Source: Paralvinella palmiformis
Lineage: Eukaryota > Annelida > Polychaeta > Terebellida > Alvinellidae
Direction: 5' to 3'
DNA: 64,000 bases
Assembly (NCBI GenBank): GCA_025642065.1
Contig: JAODUP010000356.1
Location: forward strand, 1-64,000
The notes below the pieces were generated by a model. That model made no database searches. It worked only from the letters and a program-made list of their open reading frames with translations, and had not been told where the DNA came from. Shown here one piece after another: positions 11,812 through 22,811 of the stretch; position 1 is the stretch's first letter; each line of letters begins with the position of its first letter. The position numbers and the translations under genes were made by a program.

Positions 11812-12842
11812 CACGGCCGGGGTTTGAATCCATGTGCCATAGATATGTGGCCAAACGCACTACCAGTTAGACAATGGAGGCACTTACTTCAGTATGGAAC
11901 GTGTACAACGAGTGATTGAAACTGCATTCGTCCAGAACGAATCCATGGAGCAGTGTATAGGCATGTGGATGTTCAATTCCGAGGTACTTAGATTCCACGC
12001 TGGGATAGTATCATTAAAGTATCATTTAATTGAGGTAACTAGTATTGCCGATAAAACAGGTATGCCACCCACAAGTATTTCAATCAAGAAATTAACGTCG
12101 GATTGACCTGTTGCATTGATAAGCTTCTAGTTGCTATTGAGATATCTTTTGCCAAAGGAGCATTAGTACGAAAGAAAATTGATCATCCAATTATAATGAT
12201 CTACTTGAAACAATTGTTAAAATAAGTACTGGGTCCTTACTTCCAACATTTCGCCGACGTGTGGATTGACTGCTGCATTCAAAACGAGAATATCAAGTTG
12301 TCCAAATGTTTTAACGGTCTGGATAAAAATTGAAGAAAATCCATTAAAACGCTTATTTTGTGATTTAATATAAATATAAGTAATCGGCTATGAGTGGAAT
12401 GTTCTTGAGTGTGGTTTCGGTTTCGACTAGGATTACCGAACCTTCACTTACTTCGGTAATGAGGTTGGTTCTTTGTTTCGGATCACCGACGTGACATTTC
12501 ACGCCTCTGACATCTAGACCTTCTGATTGCAACTGATGTACGGCCTTTTCCACGTTCTCCGATTTCCTACTGGACACCATCACGTTGGCTCCTTCCTGGG
12601 CCATTCTCCTTGCTATGGCGAAACCAATGCTACAGCCGATTATAGAATAATCTTTTCTATATGGTTTGTTGATGGGATTGGTAAAGGAATGTTGTCTCAT
12701 TACGGATCGGTTGGCGATGATTGTTTCATACGCGATATACTCACCCATATGTCGATCCTGTCACTATGGCCGTTCTTCCTGATAATCTCTTAGACAATGC
12801 GGCAGCAGTGGACATCATTCTCGTGCCATATAATAACCTCAT
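8714..12842 (-). CDS. DHRS4-like short-chain dehydrogenase/reductase, nine exons, 267 aa
   Basis: Joining 12842-12745, 12629-12452, 12318-12241, 11576-11553, 11423-11353, 10612-10564, 10349-10215, 10115-10060 and 8828-8714 gives one open frame with consensus GT/AG introns. The product has the NADP-binding TGSTYGIG (residues 28-35), the SSRK block, NAAVNP (106-111), Ser158, Tyr171-x3-Lys175 (YSVSK), GLIKTSFS, and a C-terminus ending GGGITSRF, as in the DHRS4/DHRS2 carbonyl reductase group. Human DHRS4 is of similar length. The final SRF resembles a weak peroxisomal PTS1 signal, and the basic 22-residue leader before the fold could target mitochondria; which is used is unknown. Exon 4 is only 24 bases. 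The donor of exon 7 (GTCAGT) is chosen by homology. TTTCAG 22 bases upstream of the ATG suggests a non-coding first exon. Confidence 0.9.
9205..9235. repeat. (GT/GC)n microsatellite
   Basis: Alternating purine-pyrimidine tract within intron 8 of the DHRS4-like gene. Confidence 0.9.
9289..9778. mobile_element. MITE with CATTGACC terminal inverted repeats, copy 1 (in intron)
   Basis: The left end CATTGACCTGAAAGAAA mirrors the right end TTTCTTTCAGGTCAATG. Internal blocks (ttataaacccgattttgcag, gatggcaaacaggtc in reverse) match copies at 21575-22081 and 22812-23352, which lie in the opposite orientation. The 490-base element sits wholly in intron 8 of the DHRS4-like gene. No transposase frame. 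Confidence 0.75.
10683..10735. repeat. (CAT)n microsatellite
   Basis: Imperfect ATC trinucleotide run in intron 5 of the DHRS4-like gene. Confidence 0.9.
11680..11882 (-). mobile_element. tRNA-derived SINE (family A) with internal (AT)n
   Basis: On the minus strand it starts tgcctccattgtctaactgg, contains a B-box-like ggattcaaaccc and ends near gatgttttccggcc, matching the copies at 21241-21425 and 25472-25648. An (AT)n run at 11781-11806 lies between head and body. It is in intron 3 of the DHRS4-like gene. Confidence 0.65.
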
Positions 12843-13290
12843 TTTGGTAGTTTTCTGTACTTCACGAGCTGAAAGTATATTATGTTGCTGTTTTACGGCC
12901 ACGTTTGTGCACAAGGCAGGCTAAATGGACCGAGCAACCTCAAAAGGTAAAGAGGCGAAGTGAAAGATGAAACACCCTTCTGACCAGACAAGGGGTCAAT
13001 TCCATTTTGTAAATTCCAATTCTATTAGATTCTATTTAGTTAATTCTAATTCCACATCAAATTTATCAATTCCAATTCCAAATGTTTCAATTCCAATTCC
13101 TTTTTTACCGACTCTTTTTTACCTACTACTTTTTACGATGAGTAAGTATTCTGAGTACCTACTCCGAGTACCTACTTGGAATACCAACTCCGAGTAGTTT
13201 ATATTCCAAGTAGGATTGTCATGAAAGAAATATTTCTGAATTAAAAAATTAATTGGCAAATTAATTTGTGGATTTATTTCTTTTTGTAGA
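11830..13290. repeat. Segmental duplication, right copy (mate 1-1460)
   Basis: See the left copy. This one belongs to the complete DHRS4-like gene. Confidence 0.9.
12888..12984 (-). mobile_element. SINE family A tail fragment abutting the DHRS4-like 5' end
   Basis: Same body and tail blocks as at 25472-25648. It begins about 45 bases upstream of the ATG and is cut at 12984 by the hAT insertion, whose target duplication is the SINE sequence CTTCTGAC. Confidence 0.65.
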
Positions 13291-13414
13291 AAACTTCAAT
13301 CCCAATTCAAATTTCATCAATTCCAATTCCATTATTTTTAAATAATCAATTTGAATTCCACTTCCGGACTTGGAATTGACCGTCAATTCCAAAATTGAAT
13401 TGACGCCATGTCTG
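12985..13414. mobile_element. Non-autonomous hAT element, 430 bp, with TIRs and 8-bp TSD
   Basis: The left end CAGACAAGGGGTCAATTCC and the inverted right end CAGACATGGCGTCAATTCA match at 22 of the first 25 positions. The flanks CTTCTGAC (12977-12984) and CTTCTAAC (13415-13422) are an 8-base target duplication with one mismatch, as expected for hAT. The interior is AATTCC-rich and non-coding. Confidence 0.85.
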
Positions 13415-13732
13415 CTTCTAACATAAAAGTGTGATAATATTCTTATACTTTATCGCATCAAGCGACCTTTATGCACAGGCACTTAAATGTGTATGCAGTA
13501 CTGATCTAACACAACTGCAATGTCTATACGTATAACGCATGTCACGACCAACACCATCAGAAAGCATAACATATAACATAAAGTTAAATGCAGCAAAAAG
13601 TTAGGAAACTTAGGAGGGATAAAAAGGGGAGTTTTCAAATGGTGACGGAATGAAACTATGCTATTTGAAGAAACTATGCTATTTCTTTATTAAAGTAGGC
13701 TACTTGTAGGTCTATCACGACTGCAATGTTGT

Positions 13733-14400
13733 TTATGTGTAAAATATATCAAAAGCTATTTCAATTGAATTGCAGGGTGACAATGCGTCGTCATCTGCGC
13801 CTAGATGATGATGATGATGATGATGATATGGTTCTACGCCTAGAGTTGAGTAAACAGTGATAGAGTAACGTTGAATGTCCAATGTAGTGGAACTCGCAAG
13901 GTGACCCAGTCTCTCATCTGTACCAAAGACTGGCATCCGGTTAGATGAGTCATCACCATTGTTGTAGATTATGAACTTATCTCCGTCCTAGGTACGGGTC
14001 CACTCATCTTCTAAGGCCAAATCTGCGATTGAGTTTTGGTTCTTAGATAGGTGTTGGGGACCCTCACGACGCAGTAATCACTTGATAGTCTCTGGTTTGC
14101 CGAGTTCTGTGCACGACTTATATAGGAGCGTCAGAGGTTATATCGGCGAGTATCTGTGTAAGGGTACCACGGAATCTTCCAGCAGGTTCCCTCATAGTAC
14201 GTAGCTTGGTAGCTGAGAGAGAAGTATCATGGGGCCCATGTGGGAGGGAGGGGGTAGAACTGGTCACAATCTTCATCTCAAGATCAATGGTGATGGCAGT
14301 CTTGCACGAGAATGCAACACAGCTAGAATATTCCCATCGGACGGCTGCCTTTCGGGCATTATTCTTGGTATACATATATATCATCCTGTATGATTTTCAT
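13733..14400 (-). pseudogene. MULE-like transposase / FLYWCH-like remnant
   Basis: Minus-strand frames give KAAVRWEYSSCVAFSCKTA (about 14340) and RGTLTQILADIT (14160), then VIYNNGDD and RMPVFGTDERLGHLASSTTL (13935). The last block resembles the segment that precedes the first catalytic Asp in MULE transposases, and the first resembles a FLYWCH-type finger that often precedes it. Several stops intervene and the catalytic domain is missing. An ATG microsatellite (13806-13828) lies at the left end. Confidence 0.4.
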
Positions 14401-14779
14401 TCCACCCTTCTGAGTCTTGATGACTTCCATAATACTAATAATTCTAGTAATATTTAGATCTGGTAATGTTGCTGCGAGATAACACTTCCTCACAATCAAT
14501 ACGTTTTTATTCGCTAGATGGCGAGATAACTTTTGTGGGAAAAGCTTCACAGATTTTTCGGCAATAAACTACATTATATTTAGTGTTAATAATACAACAA
14601 GAAGAAAATTATCGGCGTATGAGCTACATTAAACTCTGCTGTGAAAGTGGAACACTAATTGTGAAGAAGTCGGACACCACGAGTAAGGTAGTATAAACGT
14701 TCTACCTGTCACATTGACCTTTGTGTGGCCCGAACAAATGTTTTGAACAGCGCCTATTATGCCTTATATGCCAAATAAC

Positions 14780-15555
14780 GAACTCTCCCCCAAACGCCTT
14801 CTGTCGGCTTCTTCTCCCCAAGAAGATAACGCAGACAACACGGAATCTGGCCAACAATCCTGAATTACTCCAATGCTAAAAAGCTTGGGATCCAATGTTG
14901 AGAAGATTACTCATTGAAGGAGGGAAGTGAAGTCAGAACCACGTCATCAGAAAGCCGCCCAAATCAGCTAGATGCTGGTTATGTCCCAAACAATAAATTC
15001 AATCTTGAATGAACTGGCTGAAGTGAAAAATATAAAGCTTCAATTAGACAACCACAATTTAGCTGACCGAGTCAACCAGCTAGAGGCAAATTCCAGGCGC
15101 AACGACCTTATATTCTATAACATTCTTAAGATCAAACTCCATTGAGAACTACTATCATCAAAATATTAACAAACTTAACTGTGTCTGATGTACAGTCTAT
15201 ACACATAGATGGCAGACACAGGATGGGACCCAAACCCAACTATATAGTGAGGACTACTGTCTCTAACTACAGAAAGCATACAGATTCAGAATTTTACTAT
15301 TCAGGATCTGACTACAGAAAGCGTACGGAGTTGGAATGTTACTATTCAAGATCTGACTACAGAAAGCGTACGGAGATGGAATTTTACTATTCAGGATCTG
15401 ACTACAGAAAGCATACAGAGTCAGAATTTTACTATTCAGGATCTGACTACAGAAAGCGTACGGAGTTGGAATTTTACTATTCAGGATCTGACTACAGAAA
15501 GCGTACGGAGTTGGAATTTTACTATTCAGGATCTGACTACAGAAAGCGTACATGA
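14780..15555 (+). pseudogene. LINE ORF1-like remnant carrying a minisatellite
   Basis: A frame at 14971-15130 reads ILNELAEVKNIKLQLD and ends LEANSRRNDLIFYNIL, the coiled-coil-to-RRM junction typical of LINE ORF1 proteins. After a frameshift, 15142-15255 reads VQSIHIDGRHRMGPKP, matching the following RxHRxG block. A 45-bp repeat then continues the frame to 15555. No reverse transcriptase follows here. Confidence 0.55.
15262..15553. repeat. 45-bp minisatellite, about six copies
   Basis: The unit tctgactacagaaagcgtac... repeats every 45 bases, so both strands stay open. On the plus strand it encodes SDYRKRTELEFYYSG repeats. It lies immediately inside the LINE ORF1-like frame. Confidence 0.9.
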
Positions 15556-15559
15556 TTTA

Positions 15560-16500
15560 AAACATGTTAGTGCCTGAAGGTTTAATTTTCAAACAATTAA
15601 TTTACGTAAGTTAATGGAACCTTTGCCTGCACATACGTTTTTGAATGTTTTATCAAATTCGGAACTGCGGAATCGACTAAATATATAATGGCCTCGCATG
15701 GCGGAACGAGAAAAGTATGTACGGGTTCAGTTTAGCTTTCGTAAAGTATAATTACGGACTCGCCAAAAAAAGGCATCATGGGTAATGTAATTTTACATAT
15801 TCATCAGTGTTAGTACCTACGTACTATGGTCGCGTGGCTGATATGAGAGCCAATTTTAGCGCACGACTGAGTCACGATAATCGATGTCGGTGACGTTCGG
15901 CCCGACCACTCTCGTGGCACAACGCGACAACAGAAGTCCTGGTAAATAGACGGCATACGGCACATTTTTATTTCGCATACCGGATTCGTAGCTTTATGGA
16001 TCCAGTCACAAATGGCAAACAACGCCTAGTAAATATATTTCACCGCAAAGGTACGCTGCACGTATTAATAGTATAACCGATGAAACACCGCGTATATATT
16101 TGAATGGGGGGAATAGAATGATTCGGTATTAATAAGGCATGACGAATGCTTAATTTATCTCTAAGTTGTTTTAATTACGCTTGAAAGGAATTGAAAACCA
16201 CAACTGCCTCAATTTTTCATTTAACGACAACTGCGTTTTTATAAGATCAAAAACAATATCGGGGACTTTTCAGCCGAACCCAAAACAATATTAGACACTC
16301 AATACATCATACTAGGGGACGCTTTGTGTTGTATGTACAGTGTATGATTAAAACAACAACAACATGGAGAATAAAGATTGCTATTGTTTAAAAAGTGTGA
16401 ATTTAAAGAACAACTTCCGGCTGTCTGTGTCAATTTCTGGTCAGCTGCATTATATCAGAGGTAGCTCCCAATCTAGATAACTGCCACCATATTACTGATA
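15560..16500. other. No gene seen
   Basis: Mixed-composition sequence with short closed frames and no motif I recognise. Confidence 0.5.
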
Positions 16501-16501
16501 T

Positions 16502-16800
16502 TTGGATAACTCATTACGGTGTTATTCGTCTTCAACTGTTAAAGTCTCTATCTATGTTATACATTCTCCGGTACGGTGTTATTTGTCTTCAACTGTTAAA
16601 TTCTCTACCTATATTATACATTTTCCCGTACGGTGTTATTTGTCTTCAACTGTTAAATTCTCTACCTATATTATACATTTTCCCGTACGGTGTTATTTGT
16701 CTTCAACTGTTAAAGTCTCTACCTATGTTATACATTCTTTCGGACGGTGTCATTTGTCCTCAGCTATTAAAGCGCTACCTATGTCATACATGTTTATTGG
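16502..16800. repeat. 57-bp minisatellite, about five copies
   Basis: The word acggtgttatt or variants recurs at 16516, 16573, 16630, 16687 and 16744, exactly 57 bases apart. The multiple-of-three period keeps two plus-strand frames open, but no protein family is recognisable and composition does not look coding. Confidence 0.9.
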
Positions 16801-17044
16801 CTGTCAAGTGAGGGCAATATTAGAAAAGAACATGAACTCCAAGAAAGCCTTCGTTATATAAAATATATGAGCCACGTCCCGCACCTAAAGTCAACCGATG
16901 GAATGTTGTTTGACTCACATAGTGTTATGATGGATGTTAGTTAATAACCGGAGTATTTACAAGTGTCTCTTTACGTGTCTTAATGAAAAATACAAATATA
17001 GCAGCAGGAACAGCACCAACAACAGCAGCAGAAGTAATAACAAC

Positions 17045-17100
17045 AACAGTAGTAGTAGTGGTGGTGGTGGTGGTGGTGGTGGTAGTAGTAGTAGTAGTGA
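17045..17100. repeat. (GTA/GTG)n microsatellite
   Basis: Runs of AGT, GGT and AGT trinucleotides. Confidence 0.95.
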
Positions 17101-17862
17101 AGTATGCATATAAAACAAATAATAAAATTACTCTTTTCTTACTAAAATCGTGAACAAAAGCATAGGAATTTTACAAATACATATTTACAAATACGATGCA
17201 CCAAAGATTTCCCCATAAATCTGATTCCTGGTTGTTTATCTTGTCGAAGTTTCCGCCCAACACACAATATTCCATTACCTCTACTAGCCGTCATGTGAAT
17301 ACTGCTATTTTACGGTGTCTTTTGACCGGAATATATTCGCCTATTCACGAATATTTCATCTAATACACTTGTATCTTTGTGTATAGATGATGTTGCCGCT
17401 TCATTTGTAAACATACCGTGGGCAGTTCGTGCTATCGTTTAATGAATATTGATGAGTACCATCAGATCGAGGCTCAATCATCATCATCTACAGCAATGCC
17501 ATCAGCTCGAGGCTACCGCTAAGGCGTGTAAACAACACGGGGTTTAACTCGGTCAGTTATCGCTCTAAGATCAAGTACATACGTGAATTACGTGCCGCAC
17601 CTAATATATTCAATTGTGGCAATGTTGTTTTAGGTCAAAATTATAAAAAAATCGAAAACCGCCGCCATCATATAGCAAACAGCTCTTCTGAGGTCATTTA
17701 AAATTGATATAAATCCAAGGTTATCACGTTTTTTAAATTAAATATTCCTTAGATATACACTGTCTAGCATGAATAATACTGAAATAATTCCTGCGTCAAT
17801 TATGTGCGCCACATTTTGAATCCGTTTATCTTTAAATTGGCTCGTACGTTACTTTGGGGCCA

Positions 17863-17909
<47 letters not shown>

Positions 17910-19130
17910 CATAAAACATAATTTGGAACAATGCGACATCAAATAAAATACTCTCTATATAAGATTACTGTCCGCTTTTTGTTTAATGACTAATATAAAC
18001 ACCCCATTTACCACCTGAATTCTCACTAAATTAGATTATTTATTTACGTAAACACCTAATGGCCACGTGATTTACCTATAAACAAAACTAGGTCACACAC
18101 AAATACACACACACACACACACATTGATCAACGGTGGAACACCTTACAACTGAACCCATGTAATATTTAATTACTCGTTATGCTAGTTTTTCACCGATTT
18201 GTCAAAGACACCTCATTCTATCAGTTTTTCTATCTATTTTTAAGTATGATAGGTAATTTTCAGGGCATAGTTAATTTGTCTAAACGTAGAGTAGGTGCCA
18301 TCTATGGGTTCTGATCTGCGATATAGATTGTTTACGACTTTGTTCGTGTTACACAAACACATTAAAAACCATTTAAAGATACATATATCACAACAAACGT
18401 CATCTTTAATATTTAGGAACGAAATGTTTCCAGTTTTTATTGTTATAACGCAAAATATCAGATCGTTCGGTGCACTTATAAAAGTCATGTGCTTCTAACC
18501 AAAATGTTGATATAGTCATCTATAAATACGCACCCAACAGGCACCCATTCCGGACTTCGTTGGTCACGTGACTCATCTTTCTCATGATTATTTGTCAACA
18601 AATGAAGTCAGCTAGTGGTTGGATCCGTCAAAAGATCCTATATCTATTGTACCGACACCGTATGGTTATGGGTATGTTGCTGTATGCACACTTTTCGAAT
18701 ATTTGCCCAATAACCTTTATTGGGACCGAGGTTCGATGGGAAACTTGACAAATATGATAATTAACTCGCTAGGTGGCGCATATACAATATCCGAACTATA
18801 CATAGTATCGGCTGTAGTAGGGATCTTTGTATTCCAGCCAAATGGCTACAGTTATCACCGAAAAAATACTGAACTTTATCTCTGCGCTAGGAAATGTCAT
18901 AATTTGTCTAATTCACAGCATCCCGTTTTCTAGAGATGTGCCTAATTGTTTACTTGATTTATCCATCTTTGAATGAGGTGGAACAAAACGTGAATAAGAA
19001 AACGTTCAGGTGTACAGTGTCAGATATTATGGCATGTTAAATCAGTTGCTAATTAGACAGATCGTCAAATGAGAACATGATTGGTGGGCAAACGAAGCGT
19101 TTAAAAATGTAAATTTTAATTTACGGTGAA
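17101..19130. other. No recognised gene
   Basis: Contains (AT)n at 17868-17906 and (CA)n at 18100-18122. An open frame of 104 codons at 18619-18933 (plus) has no motif I recognise and is probably chance. Confidence 0.45.
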
Positions 19131-19137
19131 GGTTTAT

Positions 19138-19350
19138 AGACCAGCATAACACAATATACACATTATACCACAGCATAATACAATATACACAATATATCAC
19201 AGCATAATACAATATACCACAGCATAACACAATATACACAATATACCACAGCATAACACAATATACCACAGCATAACACAATATACCACAGCAAAACACA
19301 ATATTCCACAGCATAACGCAATATACACAATATACCATAACATAACACGA
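19138..19350. repeat. Degenerate tandem repeat with ataccacagcataacacaat units
   Basis: About ten units of roughly 20 or 27 bases. They create several long but compositionally biased minus-strand frames rich in Leu, Tyr and Cys that I do not consider genes. Confidence 0.85.
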
Positions 19351-19431
19351 TAAGAAAAAGCAAAGATATAAAATATGACGGCATAATAATAACAACAAGA
19401 CCATAACATAATTCTTCACTGAATTAATTTT

Positions 19432-19635
19432 CGAATGGGATGTTAAAGACCACCCTCGGGGTATTTCGGTTCAATCCTTCCACCCTCCCTCCTGTGAGTG
19501 GTGGGGGAGGAGGTATGAATAACCACTTAATAAAAAGGGACTGCACCGGAAATGGGTGCTCACACTTTCGTGTGCTATCATTGTTTCACGATCGTTGATC
19601 ATGAAACAAAATAAAATCAATCAATCAATCAACAC
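19432..19635 (+). mobile_element. SINE-like fragment with (ATCA)n tail
   Basis: The start (gatgttaaagaccaccctc, ctgtgagtggtgggggagg) resembles the body of SINE family B, and the end is a run of AATC units after gaaacaaaataaa. No promoter boxes. Confidence 0.35.
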
Positions 19636-19639
19636 GGAA

Positions 19640-21240
19640 TTTTCCATCAAAATAATTTAATAAAATAGATCGCGTGACATCAATTAATCAGATGACGGAA
19701 TACCATCATAACAATGCCCTAACATCATAATGACATATTCCAATTCAAAATCCAGATAACATAAAGGAAGGAAATAGAATAAAGACCCAAAACTCTAATG
19801 ACAATAAAAAGCTCATCACAAATTATTGTATGACTAGAGAACAGCTGGCTGTCATAAGACAGGATTGTTTGTAAAATAGACGATGTTAATTCTCTTGAGA
19901 AATACCCCTCTTAAATAATTAGTTGTATCCAAAGAAATCCTGAAGAACATTTTATATATTTCCGACACGGCGGGGGCTCCGCAATACATCCTTGTCTGAT
20001 CTCTGAACTATCCAGAACAATTTGTAAATTGAACTAGAAAATTGCTAAATCGGACATCGACCGTCTTGCGTAAGTACATTGAGCCATCAACCGGACTTAA
20101 CCCGGAAATAATAATAAAATAAACATGCGCGTTTTTAGGGACATTTTATTGATTAACTCACGTACTTACGTGAACAGCTTCGAACTGATTCAGGCGAGAG
20201 AAAAAATTATAGCTGAAATTTTGCTGATGTCTTATCTCTCGACACTGTTAGCTGATGATGGGTGAAGAAGATCAGCCACCGTTTGTTTACACGCACCTCA
20301 AATATGGCGTAAACAGTGCTGCCACCTGTGCACCGATTGGCGAACGAAACACTCGATCCAGACGGGGATGTATTCCACGCAAACGCAGCAGAAAACTCGT
20401 CTTTTGGAGTCCACGCCACACTCGGCAGAACCGATAGAGGTCGCCACTGTCGATGTTTTACGACCATTCCGAGACACCATGCTGGGTTAATTATTGGGTA
20501 ATTTAATGGCTAGATAACATCCGTCCCCTGAGTTATTTATTAACAGCCCGAAAGTTAGATTGTCGCACAATGGTACATCAACGTGGAGCCTAGACTGAGG
20601 AGAAGGTTAAAATTTAAAAAAAAACTGCCTTAAAAATAATCAACCACTTTTATGAAAAATGCCTCTTTCCACACCATCAATTATAATATTAAGTGGGTGT
20701 AGAAACTACATTATATCTGTATCGGGGTATTCCGCCCCGTCACTATTCACTCAACATCAACAAGTTCTATCCTTGCCTGTTGATAGGCCACAACGAGAGG
20801 GGGGAAACGGTAAATGGTACGTGTTTGAAGTCACGCGAAGGTAATTCACTTCTGTGAGAATGTCCTTCTCAAAATAAATAGTGTAATGAGGTATCCTATA
20901 TACAATGTTCGCTATCTAAATAGTAGGTACGAAGTAATCCATGTTACCTTACTGGGATTTGATGTTCATTCTAACAGGTTTATCCATAATATTTTATGTT
21001 CAACCGGATTGAAAGCCTTAATGTAGTCCAGTAATAGTCCATGAATAATAATAATAATAATAATAATAATGGCATTTTATATAGGGTATTAATTAATTCG
21101 GGTTGACACTTTATGTTGATTCTAAACCTTTTTTTAAATGTTTATAGATAGACATTATAAATAGGCTAATTTAAATAAATAGCTTTTCTTAAATTGCTGG
21201 ACATTCAATTAAGCAATTTATTTCGCAACCTTGAAGAGAC
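19640..21240. other. No recognised gene
   Basis: At 20207-20501 several overlapping frames of 60-86 codons are open on both strands over a relatively GC-rich stretch. Their mutual overlap and lack of motifs argue against a gene, though an unspliced exon cannot be excluded. (AAT)n lies at 21045-21070. Confidence 0.4.
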
Positions 21241-21425
21241 GCCTCTTGTCTAGCGGTAGCGTGTTGGACCATAGATCACTATCACCGTGTTTGTATCTCG
21301 GCGTAGGTATATCTGAAGGTTTTTTCATCTTTGACTTCGCTTCATTACCCTTGGAGTTCGCTCAGCCCATTTAGCCTAACGTGTGCACAAAAGTGGCCGC
21401 AAAACATCAATCATCACAACTTTGA
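21241..21425 (+). mobile_element. tRNA-derived SINE (family A)
   Basis: The head GTCTAGCGGTAGCGTG is A-box-like and the degraded ttgtatctcggcg occupies the B-box position. The body (tttgacttcgcttcatta, cccatttagcctaacgtg) and the end at cgcaaaacatcaatcatc align with the minus-strand copies at 11680 and 25472. Confidence 0.7.
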
Positions 21426-21574
21426 AGCTGATGCTCGGAAATATTTATCTTCGCAACTCTACGAATGTGTGTTATCGTACATGAAGATTATATCTACACT
21501 ACCTGTCTCATCATTTATGCACCTACGAAAAAAAAAATTAATAACAACAGGATTCCCCATTACCAGGTTATTAG

Positions 21575-22081
21575 CATTGACCCGAAAGAATACTAGACCG
21601 AACACAGGCGCCGATTTGATGGCAAACGGGTCCGCCGGGGCAAAAAGGAACGCAGACAGCAAAGGTTTATAAACATGATGAATTACTGTTGTGTCGATGG
21701 TTGAATAGGCCGTGGCCGTGAAAGTAATACAAAAGGAATATTTTTTCATCGGTAGGTATAAGGAACACATTTAAAATAGTTGTTAAAGCGTTGTTTTTTG
21801 GCGGGAAATTATCATATTTAGGTTTTCGCCAATCCCCGGCTTGTCTCTGGCGTTTGATGCCAACTAGACTAGATGACTACATGACTTGCATAAAACAGAA
21901 GTAATACACACAAAATTATAATGCACCCATCACAATAAATGTCTTTATTCGTATGTTCAAAACTTGAAGCGCAGCCGCTTCAAAGTTGCTTTTTGCCCCA
22001 TACCGGAAGTCAGCGCTGTTTGATCATGGCGGCCCAATGAAACATCACTGAGTGCTCTGCCTTGTTTGTTTTAGGTCAATG
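21575..22081. mobile_element. MITE with CATTGACC terminal inverted repeats, copy 2
   Basis: CATTGACCCGAAAGAA at the left and TTAGGTCAATG at the right bound 507 bases homologous to copies 1 and 3. An internal palindrome TTGAAGCGCAGCCGCTTCAA is conserved with copy 3. Confidence 0.75.
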
Positions 22082-22179
22082 GTTATTAGTCAATATAAAC
22101 CGTAGATTTCCCACATACATGGAAGAATTTAAATAACTGGATCCTGCGATAATATTACTTAAATATGTAATGCTTATAA

Positions 22180-22204
22180 AAATAATAATAATAATAATAA
22201 TAAC
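22180..22204. repeat. (AAT)n microsatellite
   Basis: Short trinucleotide run. Confidence 0.85.
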
Positions 22205-22514
22205 GAAATATACCTGATATAGCAGATATAAGGAAATAATCCAAATTACCGGAGGGCCGCCTTAACGGCTTCATCGGATCGGATGCCAGATCCGTAGCGG
22301 GAAGGAGAAAGGTCAAACGCTCTGACGTCACCTGACACACGACTGCTGTAGCCTTCACTAACCTGACTCAGATTATAGTTGTTCTGACATATCTATCACG
22401 TTAATATATCGCTCATGTTGTGTACTACTGAACGATGTTCACTTTTTAGTGGGGGATTTGAGCTCGGAACGATTTCTCAATAATATCGCTGAAATGAATA
22501 CCTTAAATGTCGGC

Positions 22515-22730
22515 CCAGGTATATCTCGGTCTAGATATATCTCGGCCCAGGTATATCTGTGTTCAGGTATATCTCGGCTTAGGGATATCTCGGTTTAGGT
22601 ATATCTCAAGCCAGGTATATCTCGGTCCAGGTATATCTTGATCCAGGTATATTTCTGTTCAGGTATATTTTGGTTCAGGTATATTTTGGTTAAGGTATAT
22701 CTCGGCTCAGGTTTATCTTGGGCCAGGTCA
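22515..22730. repeat. 18-bp tandem repeat, about twelve copies
   Basis: Units of the form caggtatatctcggtc recur at about 18-base steps with drift toward tatattttggtt on the right side. Each unit holds a tatat core. No coding sense. Confidence 0.85.
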
Positions 22731-22811
22731 CTAATGATAAACAATAATATGTATATATAGGACACGTGATTTGACGCATTACATCATGGACAACATATTG
22801 TGGGTATGGTC

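Noticed and set aside
13733..13936. His-run protein
   Set aside because: The His run comes from an ATG microsatellite; only the flanking MULE-like block is meaningful.
14206..14457. Plus-strand frame opposite the MULE-like remnant
   Set aside because: Antisense shadow of the minus-strand frame, which has recognisable blocks.
18619..18933. 104-codon plus-strand frame as a gene
   Set aside because: No motif or splice context recognised; chance cannot be excluded, so it is mentioned only within the surrounding stretch.
19042..19419. Long minus-strand frames rich in Cys, Tyr, Leu and Val
   Set aside because: Three overlapping frames arise from one tandem repeat; there is no domain and no splice logic.
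20207..20501. Overlapping 60-86 codon frames on both strands
   Set aside because: Mutual overlap, no recognisable motifs and no clear splice sites.
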